Shown: piece after piece, positions 10,580-20,423 of the stretch
How positions within the stretch are numbered: position 1 is the first letter of the stretch
How the letters are laid out: every line of letters begins with the position of its first letter
Notes under the pieces: generated by a model
What the model saw: the letters and a program-made list of their open reading frames with translations, nothing else
Database searches by the model: none
What the model was told of the DNA's origin: nothing
Program-made: the position numbers and the translations under genes
Assembly (NCBI RefSeq): GCF_030406725.1
Contig: NZ_CP129107.1
Span: forward strand, 1,521,001-1,585,000
Source: Alteriqipengyuania flavescens
Lineage (GTDB): Bacteria > Pseudomonadota > Alphaproteobacteria > Sphingomonadales > Sphingomonadaceae
Direction of reading: 5' to 3'
DNA: 64,000 nucleotides

Positions 10580-11431
10580 TCATGTATTCGTCTGGTCGGC
10601 CGGCACATCACTCGGCAAGTTGGCCGCGCCCGTTTTTTCGGAGCATGCCAAACCTTCAGTGCCAAGACCGTAACAGGTCATGGACACTGAACCCATCGAA
10701 TAGCCGCGCACCAGCGGATCAAGGGTTTCGTTGCGGGCAACCGCCATTCCGGCAAGATAAAGCAGCGGAACGAAATGGTCGGGCGTGGGAACCGCCGCGG
10801 CATAATCGGGATGCTCCACAAGGCGCAGCAGATCGCCCGGGTTTTCTGCCAGTTGGCGAACCGCTGCTTCGTCGAAACGCTCTGCCCAGTCGAACGCAAA
10901 ATCGGGCTGGTTCCAGCGCACGGCTCGGAGGTTGTGAACGACATTTCCGCTAGCGACCACCAGGACGCCGCGGTCTTGCAAGGCTGCCAGTCTTGCGCCA
11001 AGGTCAAGATGATAGCTCAGCGGCTTGAGCGCGTTGATCGAGAGCTGCACCACCGGGATGTCGGCCTCAGGGTAGAGGTGCGCGAGCACCGACCACGTTC
11101 CGTGATCGAGACCCCACTGATCCTGGTCGAGACCCACCCACTCGGGCTTCACCAGCTCAACGATCTCTTTCGCGAGGTCCGGATCGCCCTTGGCCGGATA
11201 TTCAAAGTCGAACAGCTCCTGTGGGAAACCGTAGAAATCGTGGATTGTGCGAGGGCGTGCCATGGCCGTCACCGCCGTAGCACCGAAATACCAATGTGCA
11301 GAAACCACGAGGATCGCCTTGGGGCGGGGCAACTCACGCCCGAATGCCCGCCAGGCCGAGGTGTAGCCATTGCTCTCGAGCGTGTTCATCGGGCTTCCGT
11401 GGCCGATAAAGAGTGCGGGCATCCGATCCAT
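10580..11431 (-). CDS. class III extradiol dioxygenase (YgiD / 4,5-DOPA dioxygenase type)
   Basis: Zinc- or iron-dependent ring-opening dioxygenase family protein of 283 residues. Metal-site histidines are visible in ALFIGHGSPMN, LVVSAHWYFG and WGLDHGTWSVLAHLYP, with a further conserved His in ASGNVVHNLRAV. The order matches YgiD/LigB-type DODA enzymes. The last about 30 residues (after SMTCYGLGTEG) run past the usual family end and were probably added where the gene abuts the dehydrogenase fragment. AGGAG is seven bases before the ATG. Third gene of TetR-aldo/keto reductase-dioxygenase; the natural substrate is unknown. Confidence 0.88.
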   Translation of the reverse strand: MDRMPALFIGHGSPMNTLESNGYTSAWRAFGRELPRPKAILVVSAHWYFGATAVTAMARPRTIHDFYGFPQELFDFEYPAKGDPDLAKEIVELVKPEWVGLDQDQWGLDHGTWSVLAHLYPEADIPVVQLSINALKPLSYHLDLGARLAALQDRGVLVVASGNVVHNLRAVRWNQPDFAFDWAERFDEAAVRQLAENPGDLLRLVEHPDYAAAVPTPDHFVPLLYLAGMAVARNETLDPLVRGYSMGSVSMTCYGLGTEGLACSEKTGAANLPSDVPADQTNT

Positions 11432-11581
11432 AAAAAGACTCCTAGTGGTTCACCTTGCTGCAAGAAGGCTTGCGAAGGATACTTCACGCGCCAGTGGCAG
11501 GCTCAACGAGTTTAAATTCGGCTTCCACCGCCGATCCGGTTTGCGCTCTGTTCCTTCGAGCGATAATATCGTCATCTGATG

Positions 11582-12412
11582 CTAAAGCATCTCGAGCGGA
11601 CGGCGGTCGCGTGGCCTGGGAAATGCCGCGTCGAGTTTCGCAAGCTGAGCGTCGGAAAGAACGATATCGGCGGCCGCACGGTTCTCCCGCACATGGGCGA
11701 CTGAACTCGCTTTCGGGATGGCGATGAGACCATCTTGCCGCAACGTCCACGAAAGTGCGACCTGCACAGGGGTTGCGCCAACCTCGGCTGCAATTTTGTC
11801 GAGAGCGGGGTGGGTAGAAAGTCGTCCCTGCTCGACTGGACTATACGCCATAACCGGTATGTTATGCTCGGCGAGCCACGGCAGCAGGTCCAATTCGGGG
11901 CCTCGCCGGACCAGATTGTAGAGGATCTGATCGGTCACGCAGTCATCCCCGCCCGCAGCGACAAGCTCTTCCATATCGTCGGTATCGAGATTGCTGACAC
12001 CCCAGTGCCGGATCTTTCCTGCCGATTTGAGCGCCTCCATTGCCTCCAATGTCTCAGCGAGCGGCACCGATCCCCGCCAATGGAGCAGGTAGAGGTCCAG
12101 CCGGTCGGTGCCCAGCCGCTTCAGGCTCGCCTCGCACGCACCGGCAAGGCGGGAGCGCGATGCGTTCTGCGGATATGCCTTGCTGACGAGGAACAACTGG
12201 TCGCGAACGCTGCCCAGCGCCTCGGATATCAGCGTTTCCGCCGCACCATCGCCGTACATTTCGGCGGTATCGATGAGCGTCATGCCCAGTTCGACACCGG
12301 CGCGTAGCGCGGCGATCTCATCGGATCGGCGCTCGGCACGTTCGCCCATCTTCCAGGTGCCTTGACCCATTGAAGGAACCACTTCCCCGCCGGGCAATGC
12401 CACGTGTTTCAT
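11582..12412 (-). CDS. aldo/keto reductase
   Basis: NADPH-dependent carbonyl reductase of 276 residues with a TIM-barrel fold. The catalytic tetrad is visible: Asp and Tyr in LIDTAEMYGDG, Lys in FLVSKAYPQN, His in LYLLHWRGSVPLAETLEAM. The cofactor-binding C-terminal IPKASSVAHVRENRAAADI is present. It probably reduces reactive aldehydes. It lies 75 bp downstream of the TetR-type gene and upstream of the dioxygenase on the same strand. A short GAC-N6-GTC palindrome at 12439-12450, between the TetR and reductase genes, could be an operator, but this is weak. Confidence 0.93.
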   Translation of the reverse strand: MKHVALPGGEVVPSMGQGTWKMGERAERRSDEIAALRAGVELGMTLIDTAEMYGDGAAETLISEALGSVRDQLFLVSKAYPQNASRSRLAGACEASLKRLGTDRLDLYLLHWRGSVPLAETLEAMEALKSAGKIRHWGVSNLDTDDMEELVAAGGDDCVTDQILYNLVRRGPELDLLPWLAEHNIPVMAYSPVEQGRLSTHPALDKIAAEVGATPVQVALSWTLRQDGLIAIPKASSVAHVRENRAAADIVLSDAQLAKLDAAFPRPRDRRPLEML

Positions 12413-12487
12413 GTGCTTTCGTCCTATGAGATGAGTTCGACTGTTCGGTCGCGGGAGGCGGATTGGCAGATGACAACCAAGTAACGA

Positions 12488-13033
12488 TCATATCGCGGCC
12501 GGCCATCGATCGAGTGCCATTTTGGCGATAGAGAGCAGCTCGTCGATCGTAGCGCCGTCGCGCGCCTGAACGGACATGCCTTCCATGACCGTATTGATGA
12601 ATTTGCCTAGCACGGCCGGATCGGTGTTGGCCGCAAGCTCGCCCTGCGCGGCGCCGCGTTGCAGACGCTCGATCAGGAAGGCCTCCGCTGCGAGACGCTT
12701 GTCGCGCAGCAGGCATTCGATGGCGGCGGATGCCGGCGAAACGGCTGCCGCTGCCGAATACATGAAGCAGCCGGCCGGCGTTCCAGGTTCCGAGAATGAT
12801 GACGCCGCTCGTTCCAGCAAGCCTTTGACGGCCTCGTAGGTGGACAACGCCGGATCGTTGATGGGTGCATAGAGGTGGACGCTGAACGTCGCGCCGTAGC
12901 GCTCGATCACCGCCGCAAACAGCCCCGCCTTGTTGCCAAAGGCTGCATAGAGACTGGCGGCGGCGACGCCAGTCTCCGCCACCAGATCGGCCATCGATGT
13001 CGCCTCGTAGCCGCGCTGCCAGAACAGCCGCAC
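12488..13033 (-). CDS. TetR family transcriptional regulator, N-terminus shortened
   Basis: One-component repressor of 181 residues from a GTG at 13033. The HTH is LVAETGVAAASLYAAFGNKA, and the C-terminal ligand domain includes LLERAASSFSEPGTPAGCFM. Family members usually have 8-15 residues before R-L-F-W-Q-R-G-Y. The codons upstream here still read S-F-N-P-A-P-S-R-K-A-V, as expected for such a protein, but no start codon precedes them before an in-frame TAG. The coding similarity stops at a run of seven G next to the FrmR-type operator. Either it starts at the GTG with a trimmed helix 1 or the true start was lost in a rearrangement. It probably regulates the downstream reductase and dioxygenase genes. 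Confidence 0.75.
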   Translation of the reverse strand: MRLFWQRGYEATSMADLVAETGVAAASLYAAFGNKAGLFAAVIERYGATFSVHLYAPINDPALSTYEAVKGLLERAASSFSEPGTPAGCFMYSAAAAVSPASAAIECLLRDKRLAAEAFLIERLQRGAAQGELAANTDPAVLGKFINTVMEGMSVQARDGATIDELLSIAKMALDRWPAAI

Positions 13034-13060
13034 CGCCTTCCGGCTCGGTGCAGGATTGAA

Positions 13061-13082
13061 ACTCCCCCCCTGTATAGTATGC
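13061..13082. promoter_or_regulatory. FrmR/CsoR-family operator
   Basis: A run of seven C flanked by TGTATAGTAT matches the usual CsoR/RcnR/FrmR operator plan of a G/C tract flanked by A/T-rich ATA and AGTAT elements. It lies 26 bp upstream of frmR and 28 bp upstream of the TetR GTG start, so FrmR could silence both directions. Assignment rests on pattern and position. Confidence 0.6.
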
Positions 13083-13107
13083 TGGAGCTATTTCTCGGGG
13101 AGACGCG

Positions 13108-13398
13108 ATGCCACATTCACCAGAGGACAAGAAGCGCGCCATCACACGCTTGCGGCGTATCAAGGGTCAGGCGGACGCACTGGAACGCGCGATCGAAGCG
13201 GGGGCCGATTGCGCTCCCCTGCTGCAGCAAATTGTCGCCATGCGTGGTGCGACAAATGGACTGATGGCAGAAGTGATGGAGAGTCATCTCAGGGAAACAT
13301 TCGGTGCGGGCGCAGATCGGGCGGTCGGAGGCGAAGGTGCCGATCTCGATGACGGCGTGGAGGGCGTCATGAAGATTCTGCGTACTTATCTTAAATGA
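13108..13398 (+). CDS. frmR: formaldehyde-responsive repressor FrmR
   Basis: Ninety-six residue all-helical DUF156 repressor that leaves DNA when formaldehyde crosslinks its N-terminus to a cysteine. MPHSPEDKKRAITRLRRIKG is the family start, with Pro2 in place. The sensing Cys is in EAGADCAPLLQQIVAMRGA and the conserved His in VMESHLRETFG. A short acidic segment (about residues 70-80) is longer than in E. coli FrmR. It lies 218 bp upstream of the formaldehyde dehydrogenase gene, with operator-like sites before both. Confidence 0.92.
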   Translation: MPHSPEDKKRAITRLRRIKGQADALERAIEAGADCAPLLQQIVAMRGATNGLMAEVMESHLRETFGAGADRAVGGEGADLDDGVEGVMKILRTYLK

Positions 13399-13498
13399 TA
13401 ATTTCAGGCGCATTTTCCTGCCCGTGTTCTCCCGCACTTGGAAGCCAGCCCCTACTGCTGCCTTCTCTGGTTTGAGATCCTCGACAGGACACCTCTTG

Positions 13499-13541
13499 CA
13501 TACTGGCAGGGAGTATGACAAAGATACTCCCTGCCAGTATG
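13499..13541. promoter_or_regulatory. perfect 18-bp inverted repeat with 7-nt loop before frmA
   Basis: The arm CATACTGGCAGGGAGTAT at 13499-13516 is perfectly complementary to 13524-13541, separated by gacaaag. Each arm is itself bounded by ATACT and AGTAT around a G-rich centre, like the FrmR operator at 13061. The structure could be two head-to-head FrmR operators, a transcript hairpin, or both. It ends 75 bp before the frmA ATG. Confidence 0.7.
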
Positions 13542-13565
13542 AGAATGTCGACGAATTTGCGCTGA

Positions 13566-14726
<1,161 letters not shown>

Positions 14727-14773
14727 CCCGCCGATCCGAAGCGGCGCGAGGCGGCCGGATTGACAACTCGGCT

Positions 14774-14804
14774 GTCATCATGGCCCGACCAAGGCCATGC
14801 TGAC
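14774..14804. repeat. 12-bp inverted repeat between frmA and the UvrA-like gene
   Basis: GTCATCATGGCC at 14774-14785 and GGCCATGCTGAC at 14793-14804 pair with one mismatch around a 7-nt loop. There is no T-run after it. It could be the frmA terminator stem or an operator for the downstream gene. Confidence 0.5.
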
Positions 14805-14904
14805 GCGCGCTCCGGCGAATGGGCCACGCGTCGAAAAGCATTCATCTGTTATCCGACTGTGATGAACCACGGGACGCACCGGCGTATAGGGCAGGAAGAC
14901 TGAA

Positions 14905-17565
14905 TTGAAGAGCAAGGATATTAACGCGACGACGCCGGCCACCGATCATGGGCATGCGAGGCCGCCTGCTTGCGTGCAGGTTCGCGGCGCGCGCCAGAAT
15001 AACCTCAAGAATATTGACGTCGATGTACCGCGCGACGCCTTCGTGGTGTTCACCGGCATATCGGGCTCGGGCAAGTCATCGCTCGCGTTCGGCACCCTCT
15101 ATGCCGAAGCCCAGCGGCGTTATCTGGAATCGGTTGCGCCCTATGCCCGTCGCCTGATCGACCAGGCCGGGGTTCCGGAAGTCGACGCGATCGACGGTTT
15201 GCCGCCTGCGGTCGCGTTGCAGCAGCAGCGCGGCTCGGCCAACGCGCGATCCTCGGTCGGCAGCGTGACGACGATCTCCAGCCTGGTGCGGATGCTCTAT
15301 TCGCGCGTCGGCGAATATCCGCGCCATCAGCCCATGCTCTATGCGGAGGATCTCTCCCCCAACACGGTCGCCGGCGCCTGCCCGACCTGCCACGGCATCG
15401 GGCGCGTCTATGACGCGACCGAAGAAACGATGGTTCCTGACGACAGCCTCACCATTCGCGACCGGGCGATTGCCGCCTGGCCGACCGCCTGGCATGGCCA
15501 GAACCTGCGCGATATCCTCGTTTCGCTCGGCTATGATGTCGATACGCCGTGGCGCGACCTGCCGGAAAAGGATCGCAACTGGATCCTCTTCACTGAAGAT
15601 ACGCCGACGGTGCCGGTCTATGCGGGCCTGACGCCCGAACAGACCCGGACGGCGCTCAAGCGCGGCATGGAACCGAGCTACCAGGGCACCTTCACCGGCG
15701 CGCGCCGTTATGTGCTGGAAACCTTCGCCAACACTAAGAGCGCGCTGATGAAGAAGCGCGTCTCGCAATATATCATCGGCCGCGATTGCCCGACCTGCGA
15801 CGGCAAGCGCCTGAAGCGCGAAGCCCTGTCCGTGAAGTTCGCGGGCCTCGACATCGCCGAGTTCGGCGACCTGACGGTGTTGAAACTCCGGGACTTGCTC
15901 ACGCCCGTCGCGCATGGCGAATACGGGGGCGCCGCGGCGGTCCCGAAGGGCCATGTCCTCGGCAAGGCGGCCCGCGATGCGGCGGTCGAACGGCGAGTCG
16001 CGGCAGGAGGTTCGGCGCACAAGGCTGCGCCCGACGTGCGCCGCACGCCCAATCTCTCCGACGAGAAGCGGGTCGCCGCACAGCGTCTCGCCTGCGAATT
16101 GATCGAGCGGTTGGAGCCGCTGATCGATCTTGGCCTTGGCTACATTTCGCTCGACCGCAGCACGCCGACGCTCTCCTCCGGAGAGCTGCAACGCTTGCGG
16201 CTTGCCACGCAATTGTCGTCACAGCTTTTCGGCGTGGTCTATGTGCTTGACGAGCCTTCGGCAGGGTTGCACCCGGCAGATGGCGAAGCCTTGCTCACCA
16301 TCCTCGAGCGTCTCAAGGCGGCAGGCAACTCCCTGTTCGTCGTCGAACATGATCTCGACGTGATCCGCCGCGCGGAATGGCTCGTCGATGTCGGGCCAGG
16401 AGCCGGGGAAAAGGGCGGTGAAGTCCTCTACAGCGGGCCGATAGAGGGGCTTGCCGAAGTCGAGACCTCGATCACCCGCCGCTACCTGTTCGCAGAGCCG
16501 CTCCGCAGTGAGCGCACGCCGCGCGATCCCAAGGCATGGCTACGCCTGGAAGGGATCAGGCGGAACAATCTCCATGGTCTCGACGTGGAGTTTCCCATCG
16601 GCTGCTTCACCGCTGTCACCGGCGTTTCGGGATCGGGCAAATCCAGTCTTGTCAGTCAGGCGCTGCCCGAGCTCGTCACGGAACACCTCGGCGGCTCCCC
16701 CGTGACCGAGGAGGAGGATATCGATCCGCTGCTCGATGTTGCGCAGAACGACACTGAAGGACGCATTGTCGCAGGCATGGAGCATGTTCGCAGGCTGGTG
16801 CGCGTCGATCAGAAACCGATCGGCCGCACGCCGCGCTCGAACCTGGCCACCTACAGCGGCATGTTCGACCATGTGCGACGGATCTTCGCTGATACGCCGC
16901 TCGCCCGCCGGCGGCATTACAGCCCGGGAAGGTTCTCGTTCAACGTCGCGCAAGGCCGCTGCCCTGTGTGCGAGGGCGAGGGATACGTCATGGTGGAGCT
17001 GCTGTTCCTGCCGAGCGTTTTTGCCCCGTGCTCGACCTGTCATGGCTCTCGCTACAACCCGCAAACGCTCGAAGTCGAATGGAACGGGCGCAATATCGCC
17101 CAGGTGCTCGAACTGACGGTCGACGATGCGTGCGATTTCTTCGCTGGCGAGGCATCTGTGATACGCTCCCTCGACGTGTTGCGGGAGATCGGTCTTGGCT
17201 ATCTGAGGCTCGGTCAGCCGGCGACCGAGCTGTCTGGCGGGGAGGCGCAGCGCATCAAGCTTGCGACTGAACTGCAACGCGCTCAACGCGGCAACACGAT
17301 CTACATCCTCGACGAGCCGACTTCGGGGCTCCACCCCTCCGATGCGGACCGGCTGATGCAACACCTGCAGGGCCTCGTAGACGCCGGCAATACCGTCGTA
17401 GTCGTCGAACATGACATGCGCGCCATCGCCCAGGTGGACTGGATCATCGACCTGGGACCGGGGGCCGGGGAAGACGGGGGCCGTATCGTTGCCAGCGGCG
17501 TTCCTGGCGTCGTTGCGGAAGCGGAAGGCAGTCTCACCGCACGCTATCTGAAGGCTGCACTGTAG
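14905..17565 (+). CDS. class II UvrA-like excinuclease ATPase
   Basis: ABC-type DNA-damage-recognition ATPase of 886 residues. It has two Walker A motifs ([20 protein letters not shown]), two signatures ([32 protein letters not shown]), D-loop/H-loop pairs ([22 protein letters not shown]), and zinc-binding pairs [16 protein letters not shown] and CPVCEGEG with CSTCHGSR. It is shorter than housekeeping UvrA (about 940-960), and the region between the first Walker A and first zinc finger is compact. This fits class II UvrA, which usually lacks the UvrB-binding domain. The start is a TTG at 14905 with AGGA upstream. Its place 178 bp after frmA suggests co-inheritance with formaldehyde defence, possibly for adduct or crosslink handling. 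Confidence 0.9.
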   Translation: MKSKDINATTPATDHGHARPPACVQVRGARQNNLKNIDVDVPRDAFVVFTGISGSGKSSLAFGTLYAEAQRRYLESVAPYARRLIDQAGVPEVDAIDGLPPAVALQQQRGSANARSSVGSVTTISSLVRMLYSRVGEYPRHQPMLYAEDLSPNTVAGACPTCHGIGRVYDATEETMVPDDSLTIRDRAIAAWPTAWHGQNLRDILVSLGYDVDTPWRDLPEKDRNWILFTEDTPTVPVYAGLTPEQTRTALKRGMEPSYQGTFTGARRYVLETFANTKSALMKKRVSQYIIGRDCPTCDGKRLKREALSVKFAGLDIAEFGDLTVLKLRDLLTPVAHGEYGGAAAVPKGHVLGKAARDAAVERRVAAGGSAHKAAPDVRRTPNLSDEKRVAAQRLACELIERLEPLIDLGLGYISLDRSTPTLSSGELQRLRLATQLSSQLFGVVYVLDEPSAGLHPADGEALLTILERLKAAGNSLFVVEHDLDVIRRAEWLVDVGPGAGEKGGEVLYSGPIEGLAEVETSITRRYLFAEPLRSERTPRDPKAWLRLEGIRRNNLHGLDVEFPIGCFTAVTGVSGSGKSSLVSQALPELVTEHLGGSPVTEEEDIDPLLDVAQNDTEGRIVAGMEHVRRLVRVDQKPIGRTPRSNLATYSGMFDHVRRIFADTPLARRRHYSPGRFSFNVAQGRCPVCEGEGYVMVELLFLPSVFAPCSTCHGSRYNPQTLEVEWNGRNIAQVLELTVDDACDFFAGEASVIRSLDVLREIGLGYLRLGQPATELSGGEAQRIKLATELQRAQRGNTIYILDEPTSGLHPSDADRLMQHLQGLVDAGNTVVVVEHDMRAIAQVDWIIDLGPGAGEDGGRIVASGVPGVVAEAEGSLTARYLKAAL

Positions 17566-17818
17566 GTCGTAATCTGGCCGAACGCACGTTCGATCAGGTG
17601 TATCTCAACCACACGGTGGAATGGGTCGAACCTGAAAGCGGGAGCCGGCGATATGACACCGCGGTTGACGCGGCTCAGGGTTTAAGTGCCGCAGGTGCGC
17701 CGTGTACGTGTGATACGCGGCGTGGCGGACGGCCAATCGCTGACCATCCGCCACGCTTGCTTTGTCCGGACCTTCTCCATGGAGAGCGCCCTCACATGGT
17801 TCGTCGAAACGCCCCGTC

Positions 17819-18364
17819 TTAATTCCCTGCTGCGATTTCCTCGACGAGCTTGGCACAGAAGGGGGGCAAATCATCGGGATCGCGGCTGGTAACAAGGCCG
17901 TTGTCGACCACGACTTCCTCATCGGTCCATGTACCGCCGGCATTCTCGATATCGACCTTCAGCGTCGGGTAGGACGTCAAGGTGCGACCCTCGAGCACGT
18001 CCGCCTCGATCAATGTCCAGGGTGCATGGCATATAGCCGCGACAGGTTTTTTCTGATCGAAGAAAGCCCGGATGAAACCGATTGCCTCGTCGCTGCCGCG
18101 CAGCTTGTCGGCACCGACGGTCCCTCCGGGCACGACAAGTCCGTCGAAATCGTCGGCTTTGACATCGGAAAACGTCTTGTCGATAGTATAGCTGCCGCCC
18201 TCGTCGAGATCGCCATTGACTGTGCGAGCCTTGCCCGATTCAAAACTGACCACGGTCACTTTGCCACCAGCGTCCTCGACAGCTTGCTTGGGCTTCGAGA
18301 ATTCTGGTTCTTCCGTCCCGCGGGGTGCGATCAGAATGGCGACCGATTTGCCTTCTAAAGTCAT
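17819..18364 (-). CDS. PfpI/DJ-1 family protein (type 1 glutamine amidotransferase-like)
   Basis: Cytoplasmic protein of 181 residues in the DJ-1/PfpI superfamily, whose members act as proteases, glyoxalases or deglycases. The nucleophilic elbow Cys is in VAAICHAPWTLIEA. GLVVPGGTVGADKLR and an upstream acidic residue (EEPEFSKP) complete the site. AGGAG is seven bases before the ATG. It is the last gene of the long minus-strand electrophile-detoxification cluster. Between its stop and the UvrA-like gene (17566-17818) I see no gene, only a short open frame with no recognised similarity. Confidence 0.9.
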   Translation of the reverse strand: MTLEGKSVAILIAPRGTEEPEFSKPKQAVEDAGGKVTVVSFESGKARTVNGDLDEGGSYTIDKTFSDVKADDFDGLVVPGGTVGADKLRGSDEAIGFIRAFFDQKKPVAAICHAPWTLIEADVLEGRTLTSYPTLKVDIENAGGTWTDEEVVVDNGLVTSRDPDDLPPFCAKLVEEIAAGN

Positions 18365-18395
18365 AATTTATCTCCTATTCCGTCCAAGATTGAGG

Positions 18396-18470
18396 TCAGG
18401 TGCCCGGCTTGAGCACGACCTTCGTCCAAGCAGCATCGTGCTCGTCGAAATGCTTGAAGGCGCCCGAACC
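18396..18470 (-). pseudogene. C-terminal scrap of a dehydrogenase-like gene
   Basis: The minus strand reads AGSGAFKHFDEHDAAWTKVV then LKPGT and a stop. The K-H-F-D-x-x-D-x-x-W-T-K-V-V-L-K-P ending resembles the C-terminus of zinc-type medium-chain alcohol dehydrogenases. There is no start or catalytic domain: the heme-binding-protein gene begins immediately upstream. Probably left by a deletion. Confidence 0.45.
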
Positions 18471-18510
18471 CGCCGCCGTCGACTCAGCCGGTGCCGCCGC
18501 GCTCCAAGGC

Positions 18511-18930
18511 TCAGCCGTGCGCGAAAGCCTGCGCCGCCGCCTCGGCCACGGCCTGATCCTGCTTGCCGGTGCCGCCCGACACGCCCACCGCGCCGATCAC
18601 CGTCTCGCCCTCCTTGATCGGCACGCCCCCGGCGAAGATCATCACCTTGCCGTCGTTGGAGGCATGGATGCCGTAGAAGTCGGCGCCCGGCTGGGCGAGC
18701 TTCGCCAGCGCCTTGGTCTCGACGTCGAACGCGCGCGCCGTCCACGCCTTGCTTATCGCGATGTCGACGCTGCCGCGCCACGCATCATCCATCCGCGCAA
18801 ACGCCAGGAGGCAGCCGCCCGCGTCCACCACCGCGATGTTCGACGGGCTGCCGATCCGCTCGGCCTCCGCGATCCCCGCATCGATGATCGTCCGCGTGTC
18901 GTTCAGATCGAGTGTCTGGATGGTGTGCAT
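18511..18930 (-). CDS. GlcG/HbpS family heme-binding-like protein
   Basis: DUF336 protein of 139 residues. The family fold is visible as AGIAEAERIGSPSNIAVVDA, GGCLLAFARMDDAWRGSVDI, and the terminal GGVPIKEGETVIGAVGVSGG. Members bind heme or small ligands and often sit in catabolic operons. AAGGAG lies seven bases before the ATG. It is a co-directional member of the 22.8-17.8 kb cluster. Its ligand here is unknown. Confidence 0.9.
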   Translation of the reverse strand: MHTIQTLDLNDTRTIIDAGIAEAERIGSPSNIAVVDAGGCLLAFARMDDAWRGSVDIAISKAWTARAFDVETKALAKLAQPGADFYGIHASNDGKVMIFAGGVPIKEGETVIGAVGVSGGTGKQDQAVAEAAAQAFAHG

Positions 18931-19038
18931 GGCGTGTCTCCTTGGCCAGTTCGGGGAAAGCTGTTCAGCGCACGCCGCCGCGCCCGCTTTCGCCCACGCG
19001 GGCGAAGAGAGCGACGTGCGAGGGTGCCGACCGCTCCG

Positions 19039-19332
19039 CTATTTCGCGGCCAGCAGGGTGAACTTGTGGATTTGCGGCGGTTCGGAAAACAGTTCGTCTG
19101 CCTTGTCCATCAGTGCGGCGGCAACCTTGCCGTCAAGATGGGCCTGCCGATCCTCCTCCGTGTCGAACGTATCGAAGATCGCGTACGCACCGGGACCTTC
19201 CTCGATCGCGTACCAGGTCTGGGTGCCCGGCTCAGCTTGAACGAGCGGCAATGCCGAGGTCAGGAAATCGGCGACATCGCGCTCTTTTCCGGGCTTGGCC
19301 TTCAGCGGTACATACAGGGCGAGTTTGGGCAT
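19039..19332 (-). CDS. antibiotic biosynthesis monooxygenase (ABM) domain protein
   Basis: Ninety-seven residue ferredoxin-like dimeric alpha/beta protein. VPLKAKPGKERDVADFLTSA, the central TQTWYAIEEGPGAYAIFDTF and DRQAHLDGKVAAALMDKADE match the ABM/quinol monooxygenase (YgiN-type) pattern. Such proteins oxidise quinols or aromatic compounds without cofactor. GAGGAA is well placed before the ATG. It lies between the SDR and HbpS-type genes of the electrophile cluster. Confidence 0.88.
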   Translation of the reverse strand: MPKLALYVPLKAKPGKERDVADFLTSALPLVQAEPGTQTWYAIEEGPGAYAIFDTFDTEEDRQAHLDGKVAAALMDKADELFSEPPQIHKFTLLAAK

Positions 19333-19443
19333 AAATTATTCCTCAAGTGAAACGGACAGATATTATTCGGCAAAGTAACGGACGAGCGGGCCGCTACGTT
19401 CCCCACGAGGCGGAGCACACGCGGCCCCGCCTCCTCGTCGAAA

Positions 19444-20184
19444 TCAGAACTCCTGTGCGGTCGGCCGGATGACGATTGCGTTGACGTCGACATCATCAGG
19501 TTGTTCGACAGCGAACGCGATAGCACGCGCCACCGATGCCGTCGGGATGGCCTGCTTGTAGAAGTCCAGCACCGTTTCGGCAGCCGTGCCGGATGTCGTG
19601 AACTTCAGATCGCTTTCGACAGCTCCAGGCTCGATTGACGTGACCCGGACCTTTTCCCCCACCTCGTGGCGCAAGCCCTCGCTGATCGCGCTGACGGCGA
19701 ACTTGGTACCGGAGTAGACCGTGCCGCCCGGTGCGAAGACCTTGATGCCCGCAACCGAGCTCAAGTTGATGATGTGACCGCTGCCCTGCTCGAGAAAGCC
19801 GGGAAGCGCCGCCGCGATGCCGTAGAGCGTACCCTTCAGATTGACGTCGATCATCTGGTCCCACTCGTCGGTGTTGACCTCGGCCATCGGACGGATCGGC
19901 ATCAGGCCGGCGTTGTTGATCAGCACGTCGAGGCGGCCGAAGTCGGCAATGATTGCGGCGACGACGGACTGGACCGCCGATTTGTCGGTCACGTCCAGCG
20001 CGTAGCTACGTGCCGTGCCGCCGTTTGCGGCGATGTCCGCAACGACCTCGTCGAGCCTGTCCTTGCGCCGCGCGGCGATGGCCACCTTCGCGCCGCGTTC
20101 GGCGAGAAGACGCGCGGTTTCCGCGCCGATGCCGCTGCTGCCGCCGGTAATGAGAACGACCTTGCCTTCGATACCCTTGGTCAT
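19444..20184 (-). CDS. SDR family NAD(P)-dependent oxidoreductase
   Basis: Classical short-chain dehydrogenase of 246 residues. The cofactor motif is VLITGGSSGIGAETARLLAE. NNAGLM, the catalytic Ser in NLSSVAGIKV, and Tyr/Lys in YSGTKFAVSAISEGLR are present, followed by VTSIEPGAVESDL. The ARRKDR segment after the second strand favours NADP. AAGGA is eight bases before the ATG. Substrate unknown; the surroundings point to carbonyl or quinone reduction. Confidence 0.94.
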   Translation of the reverse strand: MTKGIEGKVVLITGGSSGIGAETARLLAERGAKVAIAARRKDRLDEVVADIAANGGTARSYALDVTDKSAVQSVVAAIIADFGRLDVLINNAGLMPIRPMAEVNTDEWDQMIDVNLKGTLYGIAAALPGFLEQGSGHIINLSSVAGIKVFAPGGTVYSGTKFAVSAISEGLRHEVGEKVRVTSIEPGAVESDLKFTTSGTAAETVLDFYKQAIPTASVARAIAFAVEQPDDVDVNAIVIRPTAQEF

Positions 20185-20201
20185 GTTTGTATTCCTTCAA
20201 G

Positions 20202-20423
20202 TCAGTTGTTGATTTTTTTTTGCCGGATCGCGGCCCCGCGCCATTGCGGGAAGTTGACGAAAATGCGCCCGTTGGGGGCGACGGTCACTTCAGTCGGCAT
20301 CGCGCCATCGAAGGTCGCGACCTGTTCGATCTGGGGCGCGGATGCACCCTCGCGGGTCGTCGAGCAGGCGGCAAGCGAGAGGGCAGCGCCGGCGGCAAGA
20401 AGCAGTTTGACGGAGATTTTCAT
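20202..20423 (-). pseudogene. truncated royal-jelly-protein-like lipoprotein gene (5' end only)
   Basis: Seventy-three codons: a lipoprotein signal (MKISVKLLLAAGAALSLAAC, lipobox L-A-A-C) and then VATFDGAMPTEVTVAPNGRI with FVNFPQWRG. This is the typical start of bacterial proteins of the major royal jelly protein/Yellow family, which are several hundred residues long. Similarity ends at W-R-G and a stop follows after about ten unrelated codons. The ATG overlaps the Old Yellow Enzyme stop as ATGA, so the gene was once translationally coupled. A deletion probably joined it to the SDR gene 17 bp away. Confidence 0.65.

Noticed and set aside
17566..17818. Short coding stretch LAERTFDQVYLNHTVEWVEP after the UvrA-like gene
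   Set aside because: Reads like protein for about 40 codons but lacks a start and any recognised family; too weak to list as a gene.
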